Below, piece by piece: positions 49,781 to 62,511 of a stretch of 64,000 nt of DNA (positions are counted from its first letter, which is position 1; each line of letters starts with the position of its first letter). The notes under the pieces are model-generated. The model was not told the origin of the DNA. It ran no database searches and worked only from the letters and a program-made list of their open reading frames with translations. Location: positions 12,707,001-12,771,000 of the forward strand of contig OW285196.1 in the NCBI GenBank assembly GCA_935421135.1, given 5' to 3'. The translations under genes and the position numbers were made by a program. The DNA comes from Bugulina stolonifera (taxonomy: Eukaryota; Bryozoa; Gymnolaemata; Cheilostomatida; Bugulidae).

Positions 49781-52700
49781 TGTGAAGAGGAAAAGGTCAT
49801 TCACATGAAACTAAACACGAATAATTTCTCTGCCTGTTTTGCTAGAAACAACAATATTTTGAAATCATCACCTAAACTACCCATGTTGTTGTATGCTACT
49901 GTTAAATATATACATATACATGTAGTTTAGGGGAGTCCTGACAAAAATAAATAGTTCTGCACAGATAATTAGCTCAGAAGCTGCACGTATGGGTGAAGCA
50001 TTCTGTATACATGTAAATAAGCAGAGTATTAAAAGTTTTGATACTCTGCGAATAACATCAACTAACGCTGAATTTTATTTCTAAAACTCATAATATAATA
50101 AAATACTACTATTATTTTTGTTGCTAAGGATATAGAATTGTGTGAAAGCCCTTTTATACCCTCCTTACCTGATTAGGACGTTAAACTCCTCGACAATTGT
50201 GACATGACTCTTTCATGGCTACATGGCTGCTGCCACAAAAGGTTTAATCAAGCGACAGCATATGGTGCAGCAGGGAGTATGATATTATATAAACAGTAAT
50301 GATTAGATACAGGCTGTCAATAAGGAAAGCATCATATTACACAGCTTCATATCAAATCTATTTACAAAACAAATAAGTATGCCATGGTTTGACGCTAGGC
50401 AAAATAAAGTCACATTGTGAGCTCCTTTGTCCCACCCAAGTACAATTGTCATCATTGTTGACAATATTAATGATGATTACGTTGTATAAATGTATACACC
50501 TGTACCTCCTGAACTGTTGCATTCTGGTCTACTTGTATAGATTCTGATCCAAATAATTGCTGCCGGCCTTAGCATTAAATTAGAGTAAAAGAAAGCTTGT
50601 AAAAAGTCTTATTGTATTGATGCTACGTGAAATTTGTAAATTAATATATTTTCTAGTATTTTGTCGTAGTCTAAAACTTACCTGTAGATAGCAAAACCAA
50701 GAGTACAACAGTCTTGATGTAAAGCCTGTAATCAACTAACTCTTAGCCTACAGAGAATCAAACTGTGAAATTATATTTCATTATCTATGCAAGTATTACG
50801 TGATTACTGTGTTTAGCAAACCGCTGCATAATAATTATACTCTTACTTGGTGGTATAAGTAGAATTTAGTTGAAATTAATTAATAAATCAAGCACCATAC
50901 TAGAGCTGTCAACTGTGAACAGATAAATGAAGTCCAAATTTGGAAATGTAATTGCATTGTCATTATGACCCTGAACCTACATAGATTATATTTCCCAACA
51001 CAACTGGAGAAATCCTTTCTAAGTACAGAAGGGTGTGTGCTGTTGGAAAACTCCATGAAGTTACTATAGAATTAATTTTGCAAGCACTTGAGTGGTATTA
51101 TAATTCATTGCAACATGTTTTTGCGCATGATTGCAAGTGGGTAGGAATTCCTGTGCTATACTATTATCAGCCTTTGCAGGTGCTTTGCAGGTACTTTGCA
51201 GGTTCTTTTTCTCAGCCTCCTAACTCTCAATCAATTTCGTATGATTTGTTGCATTCTAAAGTGTAAACTGGGTTGTCTAGTGGCCGACAAACTTGTAAAT
51301 GACAAACAACTATGTTATAACTAGTCTATAGCCCTCTCCATATATAAAGCAGCCACTGCATAGTTTCACATCATAGATATAATATTATAAAGGTTGTGTT
51401 CTAAGCATGAAACTTACCAGCATTGACTTGCATGTATGTATTTTGTGTATATTTCATGCTCTGATTTCACTACAGGCAACATAGTACAGTGTATATACAA
51501 TGTAGACCTATTTATCTGTACGTGCAGCTGCTGCAAGATTAGTGCTGAATAGTTTGTGTTCCAAGTCTCTAAAATGGATGAGTAGCTTTGGCTACCTTAT
51601 ACTGATCACTGATTCTAGTAAGCATGGAATCCAGGTTATGCTGAATAATGGGTGTAATATTTGAGTGCTATAAGGCTCTATGGAGTTGTTACCTCTTTTG
51701 TCCCTGCATACATCTCCATAAATAACATGATACTATTTACACACCAGATTTTCTGAGACAAATATAATAATAATATGGTTCTAATAACATAATATTATTG
51801 GGACTGTCTGCATGGGTGTTAGAGTATACATTGTAATGTAATGGTTTGTACTCCATTTGCTCAACTGCTGTGGGAGTAGGCAAACTACGTTAGCATGCAT
51901 AGCAGCGGCTGCAATAAATATTAGAACAGGAAATGACAAACTCGTATCTCTAAATGCTCAGAAATTGTAACTTTCAAATCTTATTTCGAAGAGAAGTTGG
52001 TTTTCACGCTGTTGAACTCCGAAGATGACCTAATTTAATAAAAATTAACATAACCCTGACCTCTACCATTGCACACGTTCTTACTAATACACCTGTAGTA
52101 TTAATTTTAGGTTAACCAAGTGTCATCGATTGATTTACTATCTGGGTTGCTGTATTGCAAGGTTACAGCAGATTTTTGTCATAAGATCAGAGACAGTACT
52201 GTTGCTATTTATGATGACGATTTCTGATGGTGATACACATATCATATACATGTATAACACAAGGTGTAATATTATTATGGTGCTACTGGGGCAACATACA
52301 TACATATTACATAGCTTATGCATTCCCGAGGGCAAACAACTTTTCATATTTCTTAAAATTTTTGTTTTCTAAAAAATTAATTATTCATCCGTCTAGTTCC
52401 ATTTGTTGCCGGTAGCCCTGACTAATTCCTATGCAGCTTAGCGAACGCCTATCAAACGTTAAATGCGTTTCATTATGTCGATACTTTTCCAATACTGTGA
52501 CCTGTGACTACATATTATTCCCACCCTCTCCATATCCAACTGTCACAATCTTAGATCTGCCAATGTGTGATGCAATTTTTATTTTGTAAGCAATTAAATT
52601 ATTGAGAGGCTTTTAATTTGCATTGCATTGCTTTGGAATCCTTACTGCTCGGAGTAGGGAGTAGAGTTTACGTCATTTTATTCTATTTTTACTTTTATTT

Positions 52701-54687
52701 TATTGTTTCCAATTATAAGTATGATGCATTCATTTGATGAAATGTGACATGTATACATGTATGTAGCTACAAATATAGCTACAAATATATTTGACTAAAC
52801 ATGTTTATTTCATTTGATTGCTTACCTACTTGTAGAACCAGTCAGTCTAATTTTATTAAACAAATTTCAAATAAGCAAAAGTACACAAATAGTATGTAAA
52901 ACTCACCTACTGTATTATTTATGGTATGTTCATCCGTTCCACCAAGTAACTACATTTAGATGTAGGTATGAATAAACTATATAGCCTTCATTCCTAATAT
53001 TGGTGCAGCGCTCCAGCTACTACTGCTGTGGGAGGGGTACGACTGTGATATGAATGTTATACAGTGGGTTAGATTATAGTATAGTTACTACAATCCATGT
53101 GTATATGAGCATTATATGCAATTTATTGGTCAATTCGTAGGATAGCCTTAGTTCATGCTTTTCTTGGTTGAATAGCATTGATATTTTGTCATGTGCACGG
53201 CACTGATAAAGACCTCAAGCTAAAAACAAGAAAGACATATGCAGTAGGGCTTTGGACTGTGCATTGAAACTAATATAAATATTATAGCAAATAATAGTAT
53301 TTCACAACGTACTGCTCAGTACTAATCCTTACCTGTCAATCAAATGAGGTCCTGTATTTAATGTCTCCCATTATGTTTTCATTCGCACCATCATTGTATA
53401 AGATTGTAGCCTAATCCTGTGTGTAATGCTTTATTAAAATATTTGTTGTTTGGTAATGTAGTAGTTCAGGCACCTCCACTGAGTTGGGAGATGTATGCTG
53501 ACTCAAACAGGCAGCACTATGCACGCATGCAGGGCTGTAGGCCTGTAGGCCTGTTGAGTAAGTATAACGGTACAGCTCATGCTATTTATATCTGCGTGAC
53601 AAGATGATAGATACTGAGATGCTGACCTGTAGTTTGGGTCTGACTCTGTTCTATTTTCAGTAATGAGGCCATCTCTTAGACCCAATTAAAGATGCAATAC
53701 GCCCGCCTGAGCTTCTAGGTTCAATCACGCACATGTATGCATTTGCACTGGCTCCAGTGTCAGTAGTGGAACCAGTGGGGTGGATACACTACACTGGCAA
53801 TTTCAGGGTAACACCAATTACATAGTACACTCCTTATGTGTCCCGTGTACCCTCACTTATAACATTGGTTAGCTCCTTTTTGGGGGCTGATGCTAGCAAT
53901 TGTAAAATAATGGGTAAACATATTTTATTGAACATGTACAGTGTAAATAACTTCAGCTATTAAAAAAATGAAAAGTATGTGTGACCATGTAACACATATA
54001 GATTTGATTTATCCAAAGCTAGAAATTTATATCACTAAAAAGATTGATGATTTAACACTGGAATAATCAGTGGTCATAAATCTCCCATACCTTAAAGGGG
54101 TATGTATGACATGACTGTATTAAAGAAGTATGTATGTATGATCTGTATTAATTAGAATACTATAATGTTCAATGCATTGCATTTCAAAGATGTTTTGTTG
54201 TACTGCATACAGCAGCTTGCATTATAAATATAGGTCAAGACTGTAAATATAGGTCAGTGTAATGTAGGCTACTGTACTCATACTAGTGATTTCGTACAAT
54301 TGTGGAAAAATCAGGTTAGGAATAATAAATCTTTGTTGGAGATATTGTAACACATGAGATCCTTGTATTATTTTTAACAGATTTTCAATGCAAAAAGTGT
54401 AAGAGCTGTGCATACAAATATAGCACTTGCTATGCCTTGTCAATTAATTGTTGATTGTGCAACTGACACCAAAACAAATTAGATTGTTTTGGAGACATAT
54501 TTACGTGCGAGTCTTTCTATGATACAGGCATATAATATAGCAAACAGTGTCTACGACCATGCATAATCCAATGGGTAACTGGAAACCATAATAATCCAAT
54601 TAAAATAGATTTGTATTTTGTCATGATTTTCAAATGGTATAGTGATTAGAATTATCCCCTTTTTATATTTAGTTTGTCAATATAAGT
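49781..54687. other. Upstream region of the receptor gene
   Basis: No coding exon recognised. An ideal donor on minus (ATCTACAG|GTAAGT) at 50682/50681 could end the 5' UTR exon required by the acceptor at 49781; other possible donors are near 50168, 52905 and 53332. Promoter not located. Confidence 0.35.
54680..54687. repeat. Target site duplication ATATAAGT (left)
   Basis: Identical to 55930-55937; eight bases is the hAT signature. Confidence 0.85.
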
Positions 54688-55929
54688 CGGGGATGCCCAA
54701 ACTTTTTGGTGAGAAGGGACAAATTCTAAAAGCGCATCAGAGCAAGGGACACTTAGCTTTTGCTGCTGCATCTATTGCAATAACAATTTGCGGACAATTC
54801 GATTATGATACAAAATGAGTTATTTTATAGCTATAACATGCGTATTTATTGATTTAGTTTCAACCAAAGTATAACAGCAATAGTTATCTACTTTTGAAGT
54901 ACACAAAAACAGTATAAAGGTAGAAACAAACTAGCAAATTTTGCGCTGTTATTGGCGGCAAGATGATGGTCAAGCAACAGGCATCACAAAACTGAGCACA
55001 AAACGCCCTGTTCGCCAAATATCAAGCGTGTTTATTATTTTACGTTTAGCTCTCGATACCACTGACTTCTGGTTGGGCAGTAAAATTTTTACCGGCTCCA
55101 TTCTACACTTTCGTCTGTAAATAAAAATTCTAAATTGAGTCGTTGTTATAATGTGGTGCGCACGTAGGAGACATAACATACATTAATACATGTATAACAA
55201 TAATTGCCTCCCTTGGTACACATGCGAAGACTAGAAATTGCTTTCATGAAGGAACATCGCTCGTGTTTTGTTCAGCGGAAAAAGTCGTTACGCTGGCAAA
55301 ATGTAGTGGAATGCGGCGAAAATATTCGCTAGTCTGTTTCGGCAAATTATATGAAAATTGCAATGAATATTCTATGCATGCTACATGATTCACTTGTGAA
55401 TACAATTATCAGTGGGTGACATGAAGTTTCACCCTATTTCATCCTTATATTATCCTCAAAGTCTATGTTTCCTTTAGTAGCTGCCTGATATGTTTGTCTG
55501 CCAGTCTTGTCTGATTTTTGTTTTTGATATAGTTCAGGTGACTGAACAAACTCTCACACCAAGAATATTCTACCAAAGAGTGTCATCAGCTTGACAGCAG
55601 TTTTAGATCATTTGGAGTGGCTGCGCTTTCCACCCTACTCTGTCTTTAGCTCTTAGCACTGTGATTAGGTCAATCAGGCCATCAATTTTTGTAGACTTTA
55701 AATCGTTGACAGAAATTTACATCCGTATCAGCTGAGAATATTTTGAGATTTTCAAATGTGGGGATTTTTTAACATTGTGTTTTCGAGTATAGCTTGAGCA
55801 GTGCAATTGCTTTCACTGCTCAGCCACAATAAGACATGTTTGCATGTGATATTTGAAAAGTGATGAAGGGACACCTAAATCCATGCAAAGGGACCATGTG
55901 TCCCTTACGGACACATTTGGGCATCCCTG
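54688..55929 (-). mobile_element. Degraded hAT DNA transposon (1242 bp)
   Basis: Ends CGGGGATGCCCAAA and, inverted at the right, CAGGGATGCCCAAA; flanked by 8-bp duplications ATATAAGT. Both subterminal parts carry GGGACAC-type motifs. On the minus strand it holds a piece of a transposase (next entry). The rest is short of a full gene, so it is non-autonomous. Confidence 0.85.
55463..55567 (-). pseudogene. hAT transposase relic: C-terminal dimerisation segment
   Basis: Reads YSWCESLFSHLNYIKNKNQ followed by TRLADKHIRQLLKET and a stop. This matches the hAT dimerisation domain pattern (C-E-x-x-F-S-x-x-x-x-I-K-x-K, then R-L-x-D-x-H). The frame ends soon upstream and the catalytic part is not seen. 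Confidence 0.75.
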
Positions 55930-55937
55930 ATATAAGT
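55930..55937. repeat. Target site duplication ATATAAGT (right)
   Basis: Copy of 54680-54687. Confidence 0.85.
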
Positions 55938-58408
55938 ATTGGTGCACGCATACCATAGCTGATCTCAGAACAGATAAAACTATGTGTATAGATCGGCATA
56001 AATATTCCTTGAATATCAGGGATCTGGTCTTCAAATATGCACAGTGGAGAAAAGTCAATTTTTGTCTTTTTGAGGTAGCCTGCCTTGTTAGAGAATGTAG
56101 CCCAAGTTCAGCAATCAATCTCCATGTATTAGAGAGGAGTGGGTTGCAACCCAGCCTATTATTGAATTATAATACTGTAACGCACACAGCAAACTATTTG
56201 TCTAGTCAAAGTTGTAACCAGCCAGTAAATATTATTTTCCAGTAGTTCTGTGTAGTACGGTATTTGTGGCACCCAGCTGGGACTTATTCATGTTTTGGGG
56301 GAATTTATCTGCATGTTTTGACATCATCAATGAAAGTAAAAGATAAATGAGGTCTTATCACAGTTGGACGCCATGTATTAGTCAGCGCATCTTAGCCTCT
56401 GATCAACATCAAATAGGGGCGCCAGTCAGTAGCTCTCGTAGCTCTCTGTACATGTAAGCCAGTTTTCAGACTACCAAAACAAATTGTTATTGAAATATTG
56501 AATGAACTCAGGTTGGCACTAGGCAGTGCCTTATGCTGTTTTTGGCCGTGATATGCACAACATAATCGCTGCTACTGGGTTGAGATGATTATTGTATTTT
56601 TCTACAAAATGTCAATCATTGCCATCTACATTTTGACAGCCTATAAGAAATCATCTAATTCATCAATAAAATCTCTCTCGACTGGAAGGAGATACTACAT
56701 GACAGCTTGTTTGTATTGGACAAACGCAATGCCCGAATAGCATGAGGCCCTATTGCTTTAGCTTTTCCTGGATGATTTGCAAGGTAGATAGTTAGCAGAG
56801 CAAAGGCTATTGTAGTGATTTATGCACTTGAATTGCCATCTGTGCCCCATTTTGTACAGGGTTGGGGTAGGTAATTAGTGTAGTCAGCAAACAGTCTATT
56901 GTATGATATTGATTGTTGTCCAAGTCATACGTGACAGGGACACTGAACAATGGTTATTGACATCTTCATTAATCAAACATCAGTAATGAGTAGCCAAACT
57001 GAATGGGGAGTAATTACATCATAAAACATATCTCAATAAATAAAATTAATAATAATAACATCAGGCTCCGTTGTTGCTGTTAGTCAAAAATAGCAAAATG
57101 GTAGTTGTCTTCTTTTATTAAGCTAAGGTAGAATAACTCCAAACTGAACAATGTCTATACCAGTGCAGTGAATAGTTAAGTCCAATTCATTCAGAAGAAG
57201 TCGAGTACCTGGGGTAATCGCTCCCTCAATAATTTGTTGATAAGGCCCCTAAGGAAAGAGCTTCAAATTTTCCAACTGGTTTGACTTGCCTATGCTATAA
57301 TAAGCTGTCCCATCTCATTCAACTGTGCCATTTTAACAGGGAAAAGAGGAGACAACTTTCACACCCTAATCAACGGTTCAGAAGTTTCAGTTCAAACAAT
57401 GAAATCAGAGCCGGTTATTATCAAGGGCTCTGAATGAAATTTGTAGGAGTGAAATAGTCGCTCCTCCTACGATTAATTACAGGTGATCCTATGCTATTAA
57501 TTAGACGCGGAGTTGTCTTCCTTTTCAAGTGTTTTGGAGTATATTTGTCTAATTATGGGTAGACTGCAATATCAAATTTTAAAATTGAATATCTTCAAAA
57601 TCATCACACCATTAGTGAAGACTAGCAGTACAGAGAATTAAAAGGCATTTACATACATGCATATACATGTAGGAAACAATTTTTATTGACTAAGTTAAAG
57701 CAACTACATTGCATGTGATATGAAAACTACAGTGTTAAGATGGGGGTAAAACATGACTTGGACAAAATACTGCCCCACTATAACATACTTATACAGACTA
57801 CATTCTTCAAGATCAAATCATAAACCAATAATCTTATTTCCTAAAAGAAATGCATCTCTATTAGCATAATATAGTATTCTATTATAAAAAATAAAATATT
57901 ATGTAGATATGACAAATCAGGGTAAATATAGTTGTTGGCAACCAGTTAATAAAATATGAAAATTTTCTAATAACACAATGGCTTTACAAACAGTGTACAC
58001 TTCCAAGATCTACAAAACTAGTGATGAAAAGTCAATGGTGGTAAATAATAATAACATACATTGTATACAATCAACAGCAAACCTGACTGGGTTGTGATCT
58101 CATTCCCATTTGCAGTACAACACAAACCGAAAGGCATATCTCTCAAAATGTTTTTAAACTGAGTTTTCTGATAAACCATATTTAAAATAAGTGTAAATAT
58201 AGTAAAATGCATTTCAACCAGTTTTCAAATGTTTATGGCTACGATAATAAATGTCTTTTATGTATATTTATGCTATATTTGGCAACGTGACATAAGCAGG
58301 AATAATTATCAGCATGATGCCGGTACATACGCTGCATGGGAAAACCCATTGAATGGTGAGAGTAAGAGTTACATTACCTACGGAAAGGTCTACGGATGTA
58401 CAATTCAT
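55938..58408. other. Intergenic region downstream of ATP1B
   Basis: No gene recognised. AATAAA on minus at about 57687-57682 is a possible poly(A) signal for the ATPase beta gene, but lies some 720 bases past the stop. Confidence 0.4.
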
Positions 58409-61400
58409 TTACTCTTTGGCGATAAAGAACTCAAAGTGAATAGTTCCTCTCTTCTCTTTGCCATCAGAGTTGTCAATGTTCAGAGCCCACAACTTACAGT
58501 TTACCTGTAGAGATCAAATAAAGACATGCACACATTGTAATATCAGTGAATAGTGAGGGGCCAAACGAAGTAATCTCTCATACTATACAACTTAAAGCAA
58601 ACTTGACGAATTACACTCTGACTGTCTACGAGTCTAGACCTATGAAACTGTGACTGCACACTCCAAAGATGTTGACTCGAAGTTATCAGTGAAGAGTCAG
58701 TTGCTACTAATCTGTAAGCTTAGTCACACTCCATACTTGTCATTACTGTTAGCTATATTCCAATTTGACCAATGAGAATACAGCGGCACAAGCAGTGGCA
58801 GCGATGAACAAGATATCCTACCTGTACAGTTGTATCTTTCTCCAGACCATGGAACTTAGCCAAGATGATGGGTGAGCGGTAGCCAAACTGGTTCTTGTAG
58901 GGGAAAAATTTCTACAATGAAATATTGAAAATAAAAAATGCTTGTATAGATTCTACAAGCTAGTGTTACAATCTTTACAATAACAACAAAAATTGAAATT
59001 TACAGTGGCTGTGCAAGTAAACGAGATAACACCTCTCATTGCAATACAATAGTAACATAGTAGGACAATTCCCTCTATTGAGATTGTGAGAAAATTCATT
59101 GTGCATTACTTTCATGTAGTCGGTGGCTGGCTGTTGACCAGAAGCAAGTGGATATCAATCATAACAGGAAGTTGTCTACTCATGAAAGAGTTGCCCAAAT
59201 CACGAGAAGACAACTCCTTGCTTTGATCAATATTTCTATGACCTAAACCTGTATCATACCTTCTCAAGACCATTTGAAGGATAGAAAGAGATATCTTGGA
59301 TGTACTGAGAGTCAACTGCATTCTGTCCGTCACAACTCACACCAATATTACCTGCAAGAGGTGACAACTTGATAAGATGTTTATAGTGTATGTTGGCAGT
59401 GAGCAAGTCATAGACTCGAGACTGCGACTCGAAGTTCAGTGAGTTAGAACCAGATTTCTAAACCAACATTAAGGATTTTAAATGTATGATGACAATAATG
59501 CAACAAGATCTAAAGGTGACGCTGAAGCTGTTAGTTGACAGTGGCGTGTTAGAATGCGTATTATATTTAAAAGATGCCGCATCTATTACAATAAATCAAG
59601 CCTATGTCGATGTAAATTGTTCCATCATAAGATGAACTGGATATCTAGTTGCCTTACTACAACCAATCAGATATATACGTGCCTTACTATAACCAATCAG
59701 ATATCTACGTGCCTTACTACAACCAATCAGATATCTACGTGCCTTACTACAACCAATCAGATAAGAGTACTACTTACCATCTCCCATGGTGTAGAATCTG
59801 AACTTCTCATGTTCGTGCAGATCGTCTTCAATATCAGCTGCAGATCCATATGGGTCGGGTACAAATCCATACAGCTATAATAATATTAGTATAAGATATA
59901 AGAGAATATAAATGCAGAACTAAACCAAAATATGAATATCAAGAAAGTGTTGGAAGCAGAAGCAGTATTTTAATCAGTAATGCTATCCCCATTTTGCTGC
60001 TGCAAACAAACAACACTGCCCACACTCCTGCTCTGTATTATAGGCCTATCCATGTTATTATAATAGGCCTACTAACATCAACCACACAGAGTGAGACATA
60101 GCATATCTACTGTTAGCCTGACCTAGATTTGTCTAAAGGTATTGTTTATATTTGGCATTAACCTGATACTTCAGCATAGAACAGAAACATGGAGAAACAA
60201 CTCCTAAATATGGACTATGGTGTGCATGGGTCATCAACTCAACATCAGTGCATTAGTGTAAAACCACTTCTAGAGAGAGAAGGTAAATAATAACATGACT
60301 ACCAGTAGTAGGCTACTAGTAGATTATAACTACAGCATATTTTACTCTAGCTTATCATTCTAAACCCAACTAGCTTTTCATACAAGAGGAGAAAGGAGGT
60401 AGCAGAGATTGCAAATTCACAGACTGATAATAAAATTGCTAAGTTACCCACAGTTTGACATAGTTTGGGTAGCATTAGTCACAACTTGAAAATTTTTAGC
60501 TTTCCAAATATTATTCCCCTAGAAAACCGAAGAGGACTATTTCTCATGGGTCTATCATTATCATAATTATATCAAGTATGCAAAGAGTTTTTTTAAATAC
60601 TCTCAGGACAACCTTGCACATTGGCAAGAGAGAGGTGAGTTGGTAAGTACGTACCTTGTTCATCTTGAGCACGACACATGGCTTGCTGTCCTTGAAGCCG
60701 TAGTCATCAGATTTCTTGCAGTCGGCCATCTCGAGATACTGGTCAATGTCAAAGTTGCATGCATGAGTGTCATTGAGCTCGGAGATGTCAGCACAGTTAC
60801 TAAGACCAGGTGTTGCGGCATAGGCTAAAAAAAATAATACTATCCATTACACATACATGGTTTGGCTTAGTTCTTCATTTACTGAGAATTTCTTTCATTT
60901 TTTTATGGTAAAATTACAAAGCATTCAGTCTAAAACTAGGGGTATTGAGTTAAATGGGGAATAGATGGGCCTGACTAGTTACTAGTTGGTTAGTACTATT
61001 CCTACTACATGTAAATCAATAGTCTACCAGCTGAATGTATTACATAAGAAGGGATTACATAACATAATCAATACATGGCATGCACATGACCAGCTTTATA
61101 CTATTATATAATAGTATAGTACCACTAACACTAACTACACGACTAATCATAGTACAGGGTTGGATAACCTCCTAGCTATGAAAACTAAACCATGGAAACT
61201 ATCAGTAGACTAGTTTCATTTAGAACATACTATTTAATACTATTACTAAGTCGAAGTCCTCAAGGAAAGCTAATTAATTACTAACTGAGAATATTAACCT
61301 ACTCTATGTATAAAACCCATCTGTTGCTAAGCAACAGTGGTTAGCAAAGTACAGTAACAACAGGTAATCTGGAGCCTGAAGGCTAGACACTGCAACCAGA

Positions 61401-62511
61401 ATATGGCTTGCAGGTACAAGAGTGCCGGCAGGTATGGCCTATGGGTGATGTAGAAAGTGGTGACAGGCAACAAACAGAAATGGTAAATAACACAACAGGA
61501 TAACATATATGTACAATGTAGTAGTCTGGTCTCCTGCTTGTTTGCACAGCCCATAGAACTTAGAGCACTACTGACTGACTGAACTACTAATCATGGTGTA
61601 GAATTTCTAAAGTAGTTTTAGTCTTATGGAATCAATATACATGTACTACCCTATTACTACTGACTGGTGGTGGCAAATTCAATGGCATGGAGGGAAGACA
61701 CGCAATTTTATGGCCTTTACTAAATACTGGGAACTAGCGTTAGTACTAACCAGCACACCACACAGTTTTCAAACTTATGTAGATAGGAGGCTGGTAAACT
61801 ATTTGTTGCAATAAAATTGTGGTTAGCCGTTGAGATGAATGTCCTAGAAAACGGAGGACTAGTACAAGCTATGCTATCCTTATATGGTGACAGTGGTGGA
61901 TGTAGAAGGAGGTCAGCAGGTCAACTTACTTTTGAAGAAAGCATCCAAGTGGTCAGTGTAAGCCTGGTAGCTACTTTTTCTACCGTTAGTGAACCTAATC
62001 ATGGTGGAATCGAAGATGGGCATTGGCCTAACTCCGAGAGCTGCAATATTAAACATTATACGATAAGACACATCCTAATATACACTGTACTTGCATGTTG
62101 CTAGTGTAAACTAACAATGAGTTAGAGGAAATTTGTCCCACGAGACATTCAAATGATAAATGTTTTGAATTATTAGTAGCCGTGTCTTCCAGTTCACCCG
62201 GCAAACTGTACCTTGGTTGGATGTTATGTCAACAAGCGTGTAAACCCAGTCTAGCAAGTATGATAAATGATATGAGATAGGTCTTCAACAAACTAAACAA
62301 TATGATCTACTACTTAAGACTACCAGTAGTTGCGCAGGTAGATATAAGATAAGAGTGTGTGTTTAGTCACCTGGATTGTCCTGTAGTAAGGAGCTGACCC
62401 CGTAATACTTCGGTGCAACATCATCTAGGGTCGAGTAGAATGCGTGTAACAATCCAGCGAACCATCCGACAAGGAAGGCATAGAATATTACATAGAATAC
62501 ACCAATCTTCA
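58409..62511 (-). CDS. ATP1B: Na+/K+-ATPase beta subunit (spliced, N-terminal exon not found)
   Basis: Glycoprotein chaperone subunit of the sodium pump, a type II membrane protein. Exons in transcript order: 62511-62371 (membrane helix GVFYVIFYAFLVGWFAGLL, then the STLDD and PKYYG motifs), 62040-61930 (RPMPIFDSTMIRF), 60824-60655 (CADISELND; YGFKDSKPCVVLKMNK, the most typical beta-subunit motif), 59874-59778 (YGFVPDPYG), 59351-59260 (VSCDGQN; YPSNGLEK), 58911-58822 (KFFPYKNQFGYRSPIILAKF), 58504-58409 (VNCKLWALNI; stop TAA). All phases agree. Six extracellular Cys are seen, fitting three disulphides. The first coding exon with the cytosolic start should lie above 62511; I could not identify it with certainty. 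Confidence 0.93.
59640..59765. repeat. 30-bp tandem repeat, four copies
   Basis: Unit ATATCTACGTGCCTTACTAC plus AACCAATCAG. In transcript sense it starts a dozen bases after the donor at 59777 of the ATPase beta exon, whose GTAAGTAGT resembles the unit's GTAGTAAGG. Confidence 0.9.

Noticed and set aside
54970..55179. 69-codon minus-strand frame inside the hAT element
   Set aside because: Lies past the transposase stop and shows no recognisable domain.
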